DNA of 64,000 bases from Corynebacterium hansenii (GCF_030408795.1 NZ_CP047211.1:372001-436000), one strand, 5' to 3'. Counted from the stretch's first letter, positions 35,531 through 45,463 are shown. The notes: generated by a model not told the origin, from the letters alone. A program made the numbers and translations.

Positions 35531-36091
35531 TCAGCCGTTAGGAGGGCGGCCGATGTGGAGCAGGAACCGCGTTCCGCAGTCGACGTCTCCGAGGGCGGCG
35601 TCGATGTCGTCGGCGGTTTCGTCGCAAAGCCTCGTGATCGAAGCGATGTCGGCGTCGTGCGCGAGGTCGAGGTTGATCGTGATCGCCTCGCTGCCCCGAT
35701 CCACTTCGGCGCGGCCGCGGGCGCGGCGGATGCCGTCGTGGGATTGGAGCCGTTTGGCGACGGCGTCGGCGACATCGGCGAGGTGGAACCGGATCTCGCC
35801 CGTGTCGTCGGAGTTCTCGTCGATCTTGGTCCGGGTGAGGCGGCGGTCGATGTTCGCCGCGAACAGCGCCAGCGCCAGGACGACGCCGAGGATCGCCGCC
35901 ACCGCGAGCGCCCACGTGAACCAATCCTGATCGACGTGGCCGGGCAGGCGGGACGGGCGGAAGCCGTCGGTCCACGCCGCGAACGGCATGAACTCGTATT
36001 TCGCCGCGATGCCGAGCAGGCCGGCGGCGATGAGCAGCGCCCCGAGCAGGCCCGCGACGAGGCGGTCGAGTACGGCGGTTGATCGTCTCAT
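35531..36091 (-). CDS. AmaP-like membrane protein, last gene of the Asp23 cluster
   Basis: 186 residues with two membrane segments (about residues 11-30 and 59-79) and a C-terminal soluble domain of Asp23-like alternating beta/helix pattern ([36 protein letters not shown]). This layout is that of AmaP, the membrane anchor of the alkaline-shock protein Asp23. Its ATG overlaps the stop of the preceding gene (36088-36091). It is predicted to tether Asp23-type proteins to the membrane. A copy of the 11-bp repeat lies inside the gene at 35620-35630. Confidence 0.7.
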   Translation of the reverse strand: MRRSTAVLDRLVAGLLGALLIAAGLLGIAAKYEFMPFAAWTDGFRPSRLPGHVDQDWFTWALAVAAILGVVLALALFAANIDRRLTRTKIDENSDDTGEIRFHLADVADAVAKRLQSHDGIRRARGRAEVDRGSEAITINLDLAHDADIASITRLCDETADDIDAALGDVDCGTRFLLHIGRPPNG

Positions 36092-36660
36092 CGCTTCTTT
36101 CCTCCCTCCGGGGTTTTGCGGGTGGCGCGGATCTTCACGGTAGGGACCTCGCCGAGTGCGGCGGCGAGCTCGCCGTCGACGGCGGCGCGGACCTTATCCA
36201 TGAGCGCGTCGTCGTCGGCGGCGCCCCCGGCGTCGATGGTGACGCTGACCGCGCGTTCGGTGGCGATGGCGGTCGCATCGAACACGCCCGGGCACCGGCG
36301 GGCGGCGCGGGCGGCGAGGCGGCCGACGTCGACCGGGCGCAGCCACTGGTCCGCGCGGCCGGACGCCCGGACGTGAGTGCGGCGGCGGGGCCGGACCGCG
36401 ACGTAGAGCAGAACCAGCCCCACCAGCGTCGCCAGGACGGACGCGGGGAGCAGGACGTTGTCCCATCCGTGCGCGTCGAGCCAATCGACGAAACCGGCGA
36501 TGAGCTCGGGCCGTTCGATGGCGCCCATCCGCGCGAGCCAGTCATGGCCGGCCATGACGCCGATCGCGGCCAGCACCAGCGCGACCAGGTACGCCACCGG
36601 CCTCGCGGCCGGCGCGCGCAGCGGGATCGGTGCACTGCGGAAACCGTTGTCTTCGGTCAT
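36088..36660 (-). CDS. DUF6286-type membrane protein of the Asp23 cluster
   Basis: 190 residues: two membrane segments (about 20-38 and 68-90), an Arg-rich cytoplasmic turn (RPRRRTHVRASGR), then a soluble domain (VDVGRLAARAARRCPGVFD, AVSVTIDAGG, VKIRATRK). It is distantly like the gene that follows. ATGA overlaps at both ends mean tight translational coupling in the cluster. Function in the family is not established; membrane anchoring or stress response of the envelope is inferred. Confidence 0.7.
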   Translation of the reverse strand: MTEDNGFRSAPIPLRAPAARPVAYLVALVLAAIGVMAGHDWLARMGAIERPELIAGFVDWLDAHGWDNVLLPASVLATLVGLVLLYVAVRPRRRTHVRASGRADQWLRPVDVGRLAARAARRCPGVFDATAIATERAVSVTIDAGGAADDDALMDKVRAAVDGELAAALGEVPTVKIRATRKTPEGGKKR

Positions 36661-37232
36661 CGCACATCACGTCCCGAACGCGGGGCCTTGATCGGCCGGA
36701 GTTCCTTCGGCGGGGGCACCGTGACCGGGCGCGCCGGAAGCGGTGCCGCCGAGGGGCTGACCAGGGAAGGCCGGCGGGGGTGGGCGGCGACGTCGCCGGC
36801 CGCGACCCGGGCCCAGGGGCGATCGCCGTCGGCGCCGACGACGGTGGCGACGCGGACGTCGCACCTGACCACCGGCATCCCGGTCGCGTCGGCGACCCAG
36901 GCGATGATGGTGTCGCGCACCGCATGCGCGATGTCCCGAACCGGGGAGGGCCAGGACACGGCGATGTCGGTTTCCACCGACACCGCCCGACCGTGCGGGG
37001 CGATCTGAGCGTCGACGCGCGGGTACCCGCGGCCGGCCATGCGGTTAATCGCTCCGCCGGCGGCGACCGTGCCGGGCACGGAATCTATCGCGGCGACGAT
37101 GATCTTTTCCACGGCTTTCCCGTCGATGACGTTTTCGCCCCGTGTGGAGGTGGCCGGCGCGGGGGAGGCCGGCGTGGCGGCTGCCGGCGCCGCGCGGCCG
37201 TCGCCCGGCGGGCTCGCTTCTCTGTCGTCCAT
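36657..37232 (-). CDS. Asp23/Gls24-like protein with N- and C-terminal tails
   Basis: 191 residues. After a 30-residue Ala/Pro-rich tail the core (GKAVEKIIVAAIDSVPGTVAAGG, here described by its start GKAVEKIIVAAIDSVPG, then RGYPRVDAQIAPHGRAVSVE and VRDIAHAVRDTIIAWVADAT) has the fold pattern of Asp23/Gls24 alkaline-shock proteins. The C-terminal tail is Pro/Arg-rich. No membrane segment. It is translationally coupled to the next gene by ATGA. Confidence 0.75.
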   Translation of the reverse strand: MDDREASPPGDGRAAPAAATPASPAPATSTRGENVIDGKAVEKIIVAAIDSVPGTVAAGGAINRMAGRGYPRVDAQIAPHGRAVSVETDIAVSWPSPVRDIAHAVRDTIIAWVADATGMPVVRCDVRVATVVGADGDRPWARVAAGDVAAHPRRPSLVSPSAAPLPARPVTVPPPKELRPIKAPRSGRDVR

Positions 37233-37233
37233 G

Positions 37234-37428
37234 TCAGCGGCGCCCCCGTCGGCCGCCCGTGGCGGAACCGAAAAGGTCGAACAGGTCGATGAGCCCGTCG
37301 CGGTGCGCGCCGATGGCGCCGCCGGCGATGGCGAAGACGATCCCGCCGAGGAACCCGACCAGGCCGCCGACGGCCGTGGCGATGGCCAAGAGCAGCCCCG
37401 CGTAGACTCCGAATTTCAGGTTGTCCAT
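37234..37428 (-). CDS. small membrane protein of the Asp23 cluster (DUF2273-like)
   Basis: 64 residues. Two closely spaced hydrophobic segments (YAGLLLAIATAVGGLVGFLG and GIVFAIAGGAIGA) are followed by [25 protein letters not shown] acidic and basic ends. Small proteins of this sort (DUF2273) are standard members of Asp23 clusters. It is one base away from the next gene. Confidence 0.7.
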   Translation of the reverse strand: MDNLKFGVYAGLLLAIATAVGGLVGFLGGIVFAIAGGAIGAHRDGLIDLFDLFGSATGGRRGRR

Positions 37429-37477
37429 GACTTCTCCGTTTCTCCGATCATTTCCGGGCGACTCGCGTGCGGGCGCC

Positions 37478-37786
37478 TCATGTCCGTGCGACGTCGGCGA
37501 TGATCACGTCGACCGGAGCCCGCAGGTCGCACGCCGCGGAGGCGGCCGACTTCGCGAGCTCCGACGTTTCGGCCAGCGGCACGGGGGAACGGGGATCGAA
37601 CGACACCCGCAGGTGCAGTTCGAGCCGGTCTCCCGTCCACCTCATCCCCGGGACGCGCAGCCCCGGGTACAGCAGGGCCACCTCGCCGTGGCGGCCCGGG
37701 TGGAATCCGTCGACGGAGGGCACGGCGAGTACCGCCGCGGAAATGGCCTCCGCCTCAGAGGACGCGGGTCGGCTTGGGGCCGTCAT
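37478..37786 (-). CDS. hypothetical Asp23-cluster protein
   Basis: 102 residues from the ATG at 37786, overlapping the preceding asp23 gene by 32 bp in another frame. It reads as one soluble alpha/beta domain (AISAAVLAVPSVDGFHPGRHGE, here shown in part as AVLAVPSVDGFHPGRHGE; RLELHLRVSFDPRSPVPLAE; APVDVIIADV), compatible with a shortened Asp23-like fold. No clear family assignment. Confidence 0.65.
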   Translation of the reverse strand: MTAPSRPASSEAEAISAAVLAVPSVDGFHPGRHGEVALLYPGLRVPGMRWTGDRLELHLRVSFDPRSPVPLAETSELAKSAASAACDLRAPVDVIIADVART

Positions 37787-38285
37787 GGTCCTCGTCCCCG
37801 TCCTCGTCCTGCGGCAGGTGCACGTCATGCACCGTGACGTTGACCTCGGTCACCTCGAGGCCGGTCATCCGCTCCACGGACACGATGACGTTCTCGCGGA
37901 TGGCGTCGGCGAGCTCGTGGATGGCGACGCCGAACTCGGCCACGATCGCCACGTCGACGGCCGCCTGGTACTGTCCGACCTCGACCGCGACGCCCTGCTG
38001 GACGTCGACGCCGGCTCCGGGGATGCGCTCGCGGACGGCGCCGACGAAGCGCGCGCCGCCACCGCCCAGCGCGTGGACGCCGGTGACCTCGCGGGCGGCG
38101 ATGCCGGCGATCTTGTTCACCACCACGTCCTCGATGATCGTCCGGCCGCGCCCGTCGCGTTCCTCGGTCGCGGGCGCGCCCGCGGTCGCCGGGGCGTCGC
38201 CGGGCTTCTGCTTTGCGACGGCACCCTTGTTCTCCACCTGCGCACCGGAGCCTTCGCCGGCGCGAACGATGTCCTTTTCGGCCAT
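37755..38285 (-). CDS. Asp23/Gls24 family envelope stress protein
   Basis: 176 residues from ATG 38285 with GGAAGGGG upstream; a TTG two codons earlier is possible. After a 50-residue hydrophilic tail the core is a textbook Asp23 domain: TIIEDVVVNKIAGIAAREVT, GVHALGGGGARFVGAV, GVAVEVGQYQAAVDVAIVAE, MTGLEVTEVNVTVHDV. The C-terminus is acidic. It is the first gene of the six-gene leftward cluster and so probably the most expressed. A copy of the 11-bp repeat lies in it at 38210-38220. Confidence 0.85.
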   Translation of the reverse strand: MAEKDIVRAGEGSGAQVENKGAVAKQKPGDAPATAGAPATEERDGRGRTIIEDVVVNKIAGIAAREVTGVHALGGGGARFVGAVRERIPGAGVDVQQGVAVEVGQYQAAVDVAIVAEFGVAIHELADAIRENVIVSVERMTGLEVTEVNVTVHDVHLPQDEDGDEDHDGPKPTRVL

Positions 38286-38911
38286 GTCCAATCCCCTTCC
38301 AAAGTTATCGCGGCATCCTTAACCGACGGTTCCATTGTGCACCGAAAACGCGGCGCGCCGGAGGTTGAAGCGATGTTGATCACATTTTGGGGAGAGATTT
38401 GGGGGACGCGCCCGGGCCGTGCTTTAATACACGGGTTGCTTTAACACGGCGTCGTCGACGCGAACCCGCCAGGCCCCAGGGAACCGGCGCAGTCGCGGAG
38501 CATGCCGATGGTGAAGTGAGCATGGCCACGAGAGCCGAAGCCGGGAGACCGGCCGACGCGACGTGCCCTGCGGTCGAAAGAAGGGCGACACGCCCGACCG
38601 CGGGGACCGGTGCTGGCATGGCAAATACACAGCGGCAGTAGGCGAAAGGCACCCACGCTTGAAACGGGGGAGCCTCTCCTGAACTGGGATATCGGTCGAA
38701 AACCGTGCGCGTGCGCGCGGGGATCGCCGTCCTCTCGGATTGCATCGGCGCTGTGCTGCGCCATGCCCGACGACGGTGTCCACACGACGAAATCGATAAC
38801 CCAGCATCGACATTCTGGCGCTGGCCATGACCGGCTAGGCACACCGGCGCACAGAAGACAATGACAGGGTCGACGCCCCTCGAGGGCGCGCCGACCGAGG
38901 AGAGGACAAGC
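38286..38911 (+). promoter_or_regulatory. divergent region and long leader of the S10 operon
   Basis: 626 bp without a credible gene. Direct repeats TGCTTTAATACACGG (38420-38434) and TGCTTTAACACGG (38437-38449), 17 bp apart, are the most promoter-like part; the TAATAC and TAACAC boxes could be alternative -10 elements, with no good -35. The about 460-nt remainder is a likely S10 leader; in many bacteria L4 binds such a leader, but I cannot identify the structure. Near 38335-38400 the AT-richer stretch probably also holds the promoter of the leftward Asp23 cluster. Confidence 0.5.
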
Positions 38912-39217
38912 GTGGCGGGACAAAAGATCCGCATCAGGCTGAAGGCCTACGACCACGAGGCGATTGACGCGTCCGCGCGTCGCATCGTCGAGACGGTGAC
39001 CCGTACGGGCGCCCGAGTCGTCGGCCCCGTGCCGTTGCCCACCGAAAAGAACGTGTACTGCGTCATCCGCTCGCCGCACAAGTACAAGGACTCGCGCGAG
39101 CACTTCGAGATGCGCACCCACAAGCGCCTGATCGACATTCTCGACCCGACCCCGAAGACCGTCGACGCCCTCATGCGCATCGACCTTCCGGCGTCCGTCG
39201 ACGTCAACATTCAGTGA
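38912..39217 (+). CDS. rpsJ: 30S ribosomal protein S10
   Basis: 101 residues from GTG 38912 with GGAGAGGAC upstream. Signature [20 protein letters not shown] and the loop [21 protein letters not shown]10 is also NusE, a partner of NusG and NusB in antitermination. First gene of the S10 operon. Confidence 0.98.
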   Translation: MAGQKIRIRLKAYDHEAIDASARRIVETVTRTGARVVGPVPLPTEKNVYCVIRSPHKYKDSREHFEMRTHKRLIDILDPTPKTVDALMRIDLPASVDVNIQ

Positions 39218-39246
39218 GCCTGGACTACGGCAGCGGAGACTAGATA

Positions 39247-39903
39247 ATGAGTGAAAACGAGATCAAGGGCATCCTGGGCACCAAGCTCGGCATGACCCAG
39301 GTCTTCGACGAGGAGAACCGGGTGGTCCCGGTGACCGTCGTCGAGGCCGGGCCGTGCGTCGTGACCCAGGTGCGCACGAAGGACGTGGACGGCTACGACG
39401 CCGTCCAGATCGCCTACGGCGAGATTGACCCCCGTAAGGCCAACAAGCCCCAGACCGGCCACTTCAAGAAGGCCGGCGTGACCCCGCGTCGCCACACCGT
39501 GGAGATCCGCACCGCGGACGCCTCCTCGTACGAGGTCGGCCAGGAGGTCGGCGTGGACGTCTTCGGCGACATCGAGTACGTCGACGTCACCGGCACCTCC
39601 AAGGGCAAGGGCTTCGCCGGCGCCATGAAGCGCCACGGCTTCGCCGGCCAGGGCGCCTCCCACGGCAACCAGGCCGCGCACCGCCGCGTCGGCGGCATCG
39701 GCGCCTGCGCCACGCCCGCCCGCGTGTTCAAGGGCAAGCGCATGGCCGGCCGCATGGGCAACGACCGGGTCACGACCCAGAACCTGAAGATCCAGAAGAT
39801 CGACGCCGACGCCAACCTGCTCCTGATCAAGGGCGCGGTTCCGGGCGTTCGCGGCGGCCTCCTGGTTGTCAAGACCGCTGTGAAGGGTGGTGCTCACGCA
39901 TGA
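39247..39903 (+). CDS. rplC: 50S ribosomal protein L3
   Basis: 218 residues. Signature [20 protein letters not shown] and [20 protein letters not shown]; the long central loop reaches the peptidyl-transferase centre. The last codons overlap rplD by ATGA (39900-39903). Confidence 0.98.
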   Translation: MSENEIKGILGTKLGMTQVFDEENRVVPVTVVEAGPCVVTQVRTKDVDGYDAVQIAYGEIDPRKANKPQTGHFKKAGVTPRRHTVEIRTADASSYEVGQEVGVDVFGDIEYVDVTGTSKGKGFAGAMKRHGFAGQGASHGNQAAHRRVGGIGACATPARVFKGKRMAGRMGNDRVTTQNLKIQKIDADANLLLIKGAVPGVRGGLLVVKTAVKGGAHA

Positions 39904-40550
39904 CGAACCTCAAGCTTGACGTCCACACCGCCGACGGTGGCGTGAACGGCTCCGTGGAACTCCCGGCCGAGATCTTCGACGCCGAGGTGTCGACCGCCCT
40001 GATGCACCAGGTCGTCGTCGCCCAGCGCGCCGCGGCTCGCCAGGGCACCCACAAGACCAAGACCCGCGCCGAGGTGCGTGGCGGCGGCCGCAAGCCGTGG
40101 CGCCAGAAGGGCACCGGCCGCGCCCGCCAGGGTTCGATCCGTGCCCCGCACTGGACCGGCGGCGGCGTCGTCCACGGCCCCACGCCGCGCGACTACTCGC
40201 AGCGCACCCCCAAGAAGATGAAGGCCGCCGCCCTGCGCGGCGCCCTGACCGACCGAGTCCGCCACGACCGCATCCACGTGGTCGAGGAGCTCGTCGCCGG
40301 CCAGACCCCGTCGACCAAGTCGGCGCGCACCTTCATCGAGCGCCTGACCGATCGCAAGTCCGTGCTGGTCGTCCTCCCGCGCGAGGACGTCACCGGTTGG
40401 AAGTCCGTCAACAACCTGGCGAACGTCCACACGCTGACGCAGGACCAGCTGAACACCTACGACGTGCTGAAGGCCGATGACGTCGTGTTCGCCGTGCAGG
40501 CGCTCAACGAGTTCATCGCCCGCAACGCCGGTGCGGAGGAGGAGAAGTAA
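39900..40550 (+). CDS. rplD: 50S ribosomal protein L4
   Basis: 216 residues. The exit-tunnel loop with [20 protein letters not shown], then [19 protein letters not shown], is intact (macrolide-sensitive type as far as can be read). In many bacteria L4 also represses the S10 operon. Its stop overlaps the rplW start (TAATG). Confidence 0.98.
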   Translation: MTNLKLDVHTADGGVNGSVELPAEIFDAEVSTALMHQVVVAQRAAARQGTHKTKTRAEVRGGGRKPWRQKGTGRARQGSIRAPHWTGGGVVHGPTPRDYSQRTPKKMKAAALRGALTDRVRHDRIHVVEELVAGQTPSTKSARTFIERLTDRKSVLVVLPREDVTGWKSVNNLANVHTLTQDQLNTYDVLKADDVVFAVQALNEFIARNAGAEEEK

Positions 40551-40855
40551 TGGCCACCATCGCGGATCCCCGTGACATCATCATCGCCCCGGTCGTGTCG
40601 GAGAAGTCCTACGGACTGATGGAGCAGAACGTCTACACGTTCCTGGTCCGCACCGACGCCAACAAGACCCAGATCAAGATCGCGGTCCAGGAGATCTTCG
40701 GCGTGAAGGTCGCCAGCGTCAACACCGCCAACCGTGAGGGCAAGCGCAAGCGCTCCCGCACCGGTTACGGTCAGCGCAAGGCCACCAAGCGCGCGTACGT
40801 GACTCTCGCGGCCGGCAGCGATCCCATCGACATCTTCGGCGGTTCGGCCGCCTAA
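40550..40855 (+). CDS. rplW: 50S ribosomal protein L23
   Basis: 101 residues. [19 protein letters not shown] and [20 protein letters not shown] are typical. L23 lies at the tunnel exit and docks trigger factor and SRP. 36 bp before rplB. Confidence 0.98.
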   Translation: MATIADPRDIIIAPVVSEKSYGLMEQNVYTFLVRTDANKTQIKIAVQEIFGVKVASVNTANREGKRKRSRTGYGQRKATKRAYVTLAAGSDPIDIFGGSAA

Positions 40856-40891
40856 GGCTGGTCGACGAGGAAGTTAAGGAAGAGCAAAAGT

Positions 40892-41734
40892 ATGGCTATT
40901 CGCAAGTACAAGCCGACTACGCCGGGTCGCCGCCAGAGCTCCGTCTCCGAGTTCAGCGAGGTCACTCGCTCGACTCCCGAGAAGTCTCTGCTGCGCCCGC
41001 TGTCGAAGACCGGTGGCCGCAACGTGCACGGCCACATCACCACCCGTCACAAGGGCGGTGGCCACAAGCGCCAGTACCGCGTCATCGATTTCCGCCGCAA
41101 CGACAAGGACGGCGTGCCGGCCAAGGTCGCTCACATCGAGTACGACCCGAACCGCACCGCCAACATCGCGCTGCTGCACTACTTCGATGGCGAGAAGCGC
41201 TACATCATCGCCCCGAAGGGCCTGAAGCAGGGCACCGTCGTCGAGTCCGGCGCCAACGCCGACATCAAGGTCGGCAACAACCTGCCGCTGCGCAACATCC
41301 CGACGGGTACCACCATCCACTGCGTCGAGCTCAAGCCGGGCGCCGGCGCCCAGCTGGCCCGCTCGGCCGGCGCCTCCATCCAGCTGCTGGGCAAGGAAGG
41401 CAAGTACGCCGTCCTGCGCATGCCGTCTTCGGAGATCCGCCGCGTCGACGCGCGCTGCCGCGCCACCGTGGGTGAGGTCGGCAACGCCGATCAGATCAAC
41501 ATCCGCTGGGGCAAGGCCGGCCGCATGCGCTGGAAGGGCTGGCGCCCGACCGTGCGCGGTGTCGTGATGAACCCGGTCGACCACCCGCACGGTGGTGGCG
41601 AGGGCAAGACCTCGGGTGGCCGCCACCCGGTGTCGCCGTGGGGCCAGAAGGAAGGCCGCACCCGCAAGCCCAACCGCCCGAGCGACCAGCTGATCGTCCG
41701 CCGTCGCCGCACCAACAAGAACAAGAAGCGCTAA
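40892..41734 (+). CDS. rplB: 50S ribosomal protein L2
   Basis: 280 residues. Signature [20 protein letters not shown] and, near the C-terminus, [20 protein letters not shown] with the His needed for peptidyl-transferase assembly. AGGAAGTTAAGGAAGAG precedes the ATG. Confidence 0.99.
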   Translation: MAIRKYKPTTPGRRQSSVSEFSEVTRSTPEKSLLRPLSKTGGRNVHGHITTRHKGGGHKRQYRVIDFRRNDKDGVPAKVAHIEYDPNRTANIALLHYFDGEKRYIIAPKGLKQGTVVESGANADIKVGNNLPLRNIPTGTTIHCVELKPGAGAQLARSAGASIQLLGKEGKYAVLRMPSSEIRRVDARCRATVGEVGNADQINIRWGKAGRMRWKGWRPTVRGVVMNPVDHPHGGGEGKTSGGRHPVSPWGQKEGRTRKPNRPSDQLIVRRRRTNKNKKR

Positions 41735-41748
41735 GGAGGGAACAGAGA

Positions 41749-42027
41749 ATGCCACGCAGCCTTAAGAAGGGCCCGTTCGTCGATGAGCACCTCCTTGCGA
41801 AGGTGGACGCTCAGAACGAGAAGGGCACCAAGCAGGTCATCAAGACCTGGTCCCGCCGCTCCACGATTCTCCCCGATTTCATCGGCCACACCTTCGCCGT
41901 CCACGACGGCCGCAAGCATGTGCCGGTTTTCGTGGACGACTCGATGGTCGGCCACAAGCTGGGCGAGTTCGCCCCCACCAAGACCTTCAAGGGTCACGTC
42001 AAGGACGACAAGAAGGGACGTCGATAA
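41749..42027 (+). CDS. rpsS: 30S ribosomal protein S19
   Basis: 92 residues from ATG 41749 with AAGGAGGGAA upstream. [19 protein letters not shown] and [20 protein letters not shown] are typical. S19 binds S13 in the head of the small subunit. 3 bp before rplV. Confidence 0.98.
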   Translation: MPRSLKKGPFVDEHLLAKVDAQNEKGTKQVIKTWSRRSTILPDFIGHTFAVHDGRKHVPVFVDDSMVGHKLGEFAPTKTFKGHVKDDKKGRR

Positions 42028-42030
42028 GCC

Positions 42031-42393
42031 ATGAGCAACGACATCACCTCCGCCCGCGCCACCGCGCGGTTCGTCCGGGTCACCCCGATGAAGGCCCGTC
42101 GCGTGCTGGACACGGTCCGCGGCAAGTCGGTCTCCGAGGCGCTCTCCATGCTGGAGTACGCCCCGCAGTCCGCGTCCCAGCCGATCTCGAAGCTGGTCGC
42201 CTCCGCGGCGGCCAACGCCGAGAACAACTTCGGCCTGGATCCCCGCACCCTCGTCATCGCCCAGGCCTGGGCCGATGAGGGACCGACCATGAAGCGCTTC
42301 CGCCCCCGTGCGCAGGGCCGTGCTTTCCACGTCCGCAAGCGCACGAGCCACATCACCGTGGTCGTCGAGAGCCAGAAGGGAAGTGCTCAGTAG
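42031..42393 (+). CDS. rplV: 50S ribosomal protein L22
   Basis: 120 residues. [20 protein letters not shown] at the start and the tunnel hairpin with [20 protein letters not shown]; no deletion of the kind linked to macrolide resistance is seen. The TAG stop overlaps the GTG of rpsC (TAGTG). Confidence 0.98.
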   Translation: MSNDITSARATARFVRVTPMKARRVLDTVRGKSVSEALSMLEYAPQSASQPISKLVASAAANAENNFGLDPRTLVIAQAWADEGPTMKRFRPRAQGRAFHVRKRTSHITVVVESQKGSAQ

Positions 42394-43136
42394 TGGGACA
42401 GAAGATCCACCCCCACGGCCTCCGGCTGGGAATCTCCAGCGACTGGAAGTCCCGCTGGTACGCCGACAAGCAGTACGCCGACTACCTCGCCGAGGACATC
42501 AAGATCCGCGATCTGCTGTCCACCGGCCTGGAGCGCGCCGGCATCTCCGACGTCGTCATCGAGCGCACCCGTGACCGCGTTCGCGTCGACATCCACACCG
42601 CCCGACCGGGCATCGTCATCGGTCGCCGCGGCTCGGAGGCCGACCGCATCCGCGGTGAGCTGGAGAAGCTCACCGGCAAGCAGGTCCAGCTGAACATCCT
42701 CGAGGTCAAGAACATCGACGCGGATGCCAAGCTGGTCGCCCAGTCCATCGCCGAGCAGCTGACCAACCGCGTGGCGTTCCGCCGCGCGATGCGCAAGGCC
42801 ATCCAGTCCTCCATGCGCCAGCCGCAGGTGAAGGGCATCAAGGTCGTGTGCTCCGGTCGCCTGGGCGGTGCCGAGATGGGCCGCACGGAGCGCTACCACG
42901 AGGGTCGCGTCCCGCTGCACACCCTGCGCGCGGAGATCGACTACGGCACCCACGAGGCCCACACCACCTTCGGCCGCATCGGCGTCAAGGTGTGGATCTA
43001 CAAGGGTGACGTCATCGGTGGCCGCCGCGAGTCCGAGATGAACGCCGGTCGCGACGGTCAGCGCCGCGACCGCCGTGAGCGCCCGCGTCGTGGTGGCCAG
43101 CGCCGCCAGCGGGCCTCCGAGAAGAAGGAGGGCTAA
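42393..43136 (+). CDS. rpsC: 30S ribosomal protein S3
   Basis: 247 residues from GTG 42393. The KH domain ([20 protein letters not shown]) and the C-terminal domain ([20 protein letters not shown]) are complete; the last 35 residues are a basic Arg-rich tail. S3 forms part of the mRNA entry site and helicase. rplP follows without a gap. Confidence 0.98.
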   Translation: MGQKIHPHGLRLGISSDWKSRWYADKQYADYLAEDIKIRDLLSTGLERAGISDVVIERTRDRVRVDIHTARPGIVIGRRGSEADRIRGELEKLTGKQVQLNILEVKNIDADAKLVAQSIAEQLTNRVAFRRAMRKAIQSSMRQPQVKGIKVVCSGRLGGAEMGRTERYHEGRVPLHTLRAEIDYGTHEAHTTFGRIGVKVWIYKGDVIGGRRESEMNAGRDGQRRDRRERPRRGGQRRQRASEKKEG

Positions 43137-43553
43137 ATGCTCATCCCGAAGCGCGTCAAGTACCGCCGCCAGCACCGCCCGCACCGCTCCGGCGTCGCCA
43201 AGGGCGGCACCCAGGTGACGTTCGGCGATTACGGCCTGCAGGCCCTCGAGCCGGCGTACATCACGAACCGCCAGATCGAGGCCGCCCGTATCGCCATCAA
43301 CCGCCACGTCAAGCGCGGCGGCAAGGTGTGGATCCAGATCTTCCCGGACCGTCCGCTGACCCAGAAGCCGCTCGGCGTGCGCATGGGTTCCGGTAAGGGC
43401 CCCGTGGAGAAGTGGGTCGCCAACGTCAAGCCGGGCCGCATCATGTTCGAGATGTCCTACCCGGACGAGAAGACCGCGATGGAGGCGCTCAAGCGCGCCG
43501 GCGCGAAGCTTCCCTGCAAGACCCGAGTCGTCCGGAAGGAGGATCAGTACTGA
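43137..43553 (+). CDS. rplP: 50S ribosomal protein L16
   Basis: 138 residues. [19 protein letters not shown] and [20 protein letters not shown] are the family marks. L16 contacts the A-site tRNA elbow. The stop shares a base with the rpmC start (TGATG). Confidence 0.98.
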   Translation: MLIPKRVKYRRQHRPHRSGVAKGGTQVTFGDYGLQALEPAYITNRQIEAARIAINRHVKRGGKVWIQIFPDRPLTQKPLGVRMGSGKGPVEKWVANVKPGRIMFEMSYPDEKTAMEALKRAGAKLPCKTRVVRKEDQY

Positions 43554-43789
43554 TGTCTAACGGCATTCCCGCCCACGAGCTCCGCTCGCTGGATAACGAT
43601 GGCCTGGTCGCCAAGCTCAAGGAGTCCAAGGAGGAGCTGTTCAACCTCCGGTTCCAGATGGCCACCGGTCAGCTGACCAACAACCGTCGACTGAGCGCCG
43701 TCCGCAAGGACATCGCCCGCATCTACACCGTGATGCGCGAGCGTGAGCTCGGCCTGTCCGCCGCCCCCACCGATGGTGATGCGGCATGA
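43553..43789 (+). CDS. rpmC: 50S ribosomal protein L29
   Basis: 78 residues. Two long helices with [20 protein letters not shown] and [35 protein letters not shown], just upstream, supplies the ribosome site. It overlaps rpsQ by ATGA (43786-43789). Confidence 0.97.
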   Translation: MSNGIPAHELRSLDNDGLVAKLKESKEELFNLRFQMATGQLTNNRRLSAVRKDIARIYTVMRERELGLSAAPTDGDAA

Positions 43790-44064
43790 GCGAGGAAAAC
43801 ATGAACCAGACCGAGTCCGGCGCCCGCAAGGTCCGCTCCGGTTACGTCGTGTCCGACAAGATGCAGAAGACCATCGTCGTCGAGCTCGAGGACCGCAAGC
43901 AGCACGCCCTGTACGGCAAGATCATGCGCACCAACTCCAAGGTGAAGGCCCACGATGAGAACGAGGAAGCCGGCGTCGGCGACCACGTCCGCATCGAGGA
44001 GTGCCGTCCGCTCTCGAAGGACAAGCACTTCCGCCTGATCGAGATCATCGAGAAGGCCCGCTAA
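43786..44064 (+). CDS. rpsQ: 30S ribosomal protein S17
   Basis: 92 residues. [40 protein letters not shown] and [13 protein letters not shown] are typical. It is the last gene of this S10 operon; in many bacteria rplN follows at once, but here a 6.7-kb block of unrelated genes comes first. Confidence 0.98.
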   Translation: MSEENMNQTESGARKVRSGYVVSDKMQKTIVVELEDRKQHALYGKIMRTNSKVKAHDENEEAGVGDHVRIEECRPLSKDKHFRLIEIIEKAR

Positions 44065-44096
44065 GCGGTTTTCCGCGAAGGCCCCTTCGCTTTGCG

Positions 44097-44136
44097 ACGC
44101 CCCCGTCGCCCCGGTTTTCCGGGGAGGCGGGGGTTT
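44097..44136 (+). terminator. terminator at the end of the S10 operon
   Basis: CGCCCCCG..GCCCCGG, loop TTTT, CCGGGG..GGCGGGGG, then TTTCGTC: a strong, slightly imperfect stem. A copy of the 11-bp repeat (44089-44099) leads directly into the left arm. Confidence 0.8.
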
Positions 44137-44203
44137 CGTCGTGCCGGCGTCGGACCCGGGTGGGCGGCCGTTCGTCGGAGCGGTTGCGGATTATGATGGC
44201 GGC

Positions 44204-45463
44204 GTGACCCGGGACACAGGTGCCGCACCTCGCGATGGCAAGCCGATGACGGATGCGCAAAAGAACAAAAAGACTTCGCGGCTCATCATGGGTTGTTCGG
44301 GGATGGTGATGATAGCGGTCGGTCTGGTGATGATCGGGTCAATGCTGTTCTTTGCCATCGCCCTCGGCGGATTCGGCTTCGGGGATTGGGGGATGACGCT
44401 GCGAAAACTGGAACGGCAGGCGTCGGCCGAAATGCCGGGCGTCGATGTCCACTTTCGCGAGCACATCGCGAGGTGGCGAGACATCAACATGCAAGCTTCG
44501 GCCGACGTCGGGTCGGTCGACGAGGTGATGAGGATCCATCGGGGCGCCGTCGCCCTGGGCGAGACGGCCGGCGATGCCCTTTGGGGGTTCGGGTCGGAGA
44601 TCACGGTCCGCATGGCACGACCCGAGGGGGAACTTGTCGTGGAATTCAGCGAGCGCACCGACCCCGGCGAGCTCAGGGGGATTCTCGAGGACGAACGTTC
44701 GTTGGTTTTCGATCGAATCAGGTTGGGTCGGTCCTCGTTGCCGGTGCTCCTCGTCGGTCGGTCGTGCGGTCGGGCGGACATCCGGTGCTTCACCGATCAC
44801 GCGACCGCCGCCGCCGGCATCGAAGAGGCCGGGTATCGGACCCCCATCTCACGGGAGGTCACTGGGCGCGGGCAGATCAGCATCGAAATTCCGGTGCACG
44901 ACGCGGCGATGTCGAAGAACGAGGCCAGGACCCGTGAACGGAATCCGGTGCGAAGCTTTGAGCGAGGTTCCACGACGATCCTCGTCGAAATCGTTGGGCC
45001 GAAGGATCGGGCGGCCGCAGCGGACGTGATTCGGTGGTCGGTTCCCGCCGTCGGGCGGATGGCCGCCATCGGGTTCGACGATGACGACGGCCATCATGAG
45101 CAATTGCGGGTCAGGCCGCGCGTAGGGGACAGTCCCCGTGGTACGAGCATCGAACTTGACGCAGAAAATGTCGGGGAAGTGTGGCGCGGCGCAGACCCTT
45201 CCATCGATCCCGGGGTGGCGAAGCGTCGGGAGGAGCGCAACGAACCGGCAGTCGCCCGTGCCATCGACCGCGTCGAGGCGATGCTGCGGGAGCTGGCCGC
45301 GGCCGGTCCCGATGCACCATCGGCCGACAAGGGAATTCCCGTCACCATAGACGGGATCCGCAAAACCGGTTCGATGAGAGTCGTCGTCGGAGGCTGCTCG
45401 GAGGAACCGGCGGATTCCGATGAGGAAGCGAGGCTTCGGGATGAATTCGAAGTGTGCCGATGA
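44204..45463 (+). CDS. single-pass membrane protein, tandem family member 1
   Basis: 419 residues from GTG 44204; TATGAT ends 6 bp before it, so the mRNA is probably leaderless (an internal ATG at 44246 is the alternative). After a short cytoplasmic tail there is one membrane segment (SGMVMIAVGLVMIGSMLFFA) and then a large, presumably extracytoplasmic domain. Members 1-3 share TLRKLERQASAEMPGVDV, GSVDEVMRIHRGAVAL, the cysteine pair in SCGRADIRCF, ATAAAGIEEAGYRTPIS, DRAAAADVIRW, and a C-terminal GGCSEEP with a final EFEVC. The four conserved cysteines suggest two disulfides. I do not recognise the family. GC content looks slightly lower than in flanking ribosomal genes. It overlaps member 2. 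Confidence 0.75.
   Translation: MTRDTGAAPRDGKPMTDAQKNKKTSRLIMGCSGMVMIAVGLVMIGSMLFFAIALGGFGFGDWGMTLRKLERQASAEMPGVDVHFREHIARWRDINMQASADVGSVDEVMRIHRGAVALGETAGDALWGFGSEITVRMARPEGELVVEFSERTDPGELRGILEDERSLVFDRIRLGRSSLPVLLVGRSCGRADIRCFTDHATAAAGIEEAGYRTPISREVTGRGQISIEIPVHDAAMSKNEARTRERNPVRSFERGSTTILVEIVGPKDRAAAADVIRWSVPAVGRMAAIGFDDDDGHHEQLRVRPRVGDSPRGTSIELDAENVGEVWRGADPSIDPGVAKRREERNEPAVARAIDRVEAMLRELAAAGPDAPSADKGIPVTIDGIRKTGSMRVVVGGCSEEPADSDEEARLRDEFEVCR

Noticed and set aside
38387..38641. 84-codon frame in the S10 leader
   Set aside because: No ribosome site, Arg/Thr/Ala-rich shadow composition, and it lies in the expected leader.
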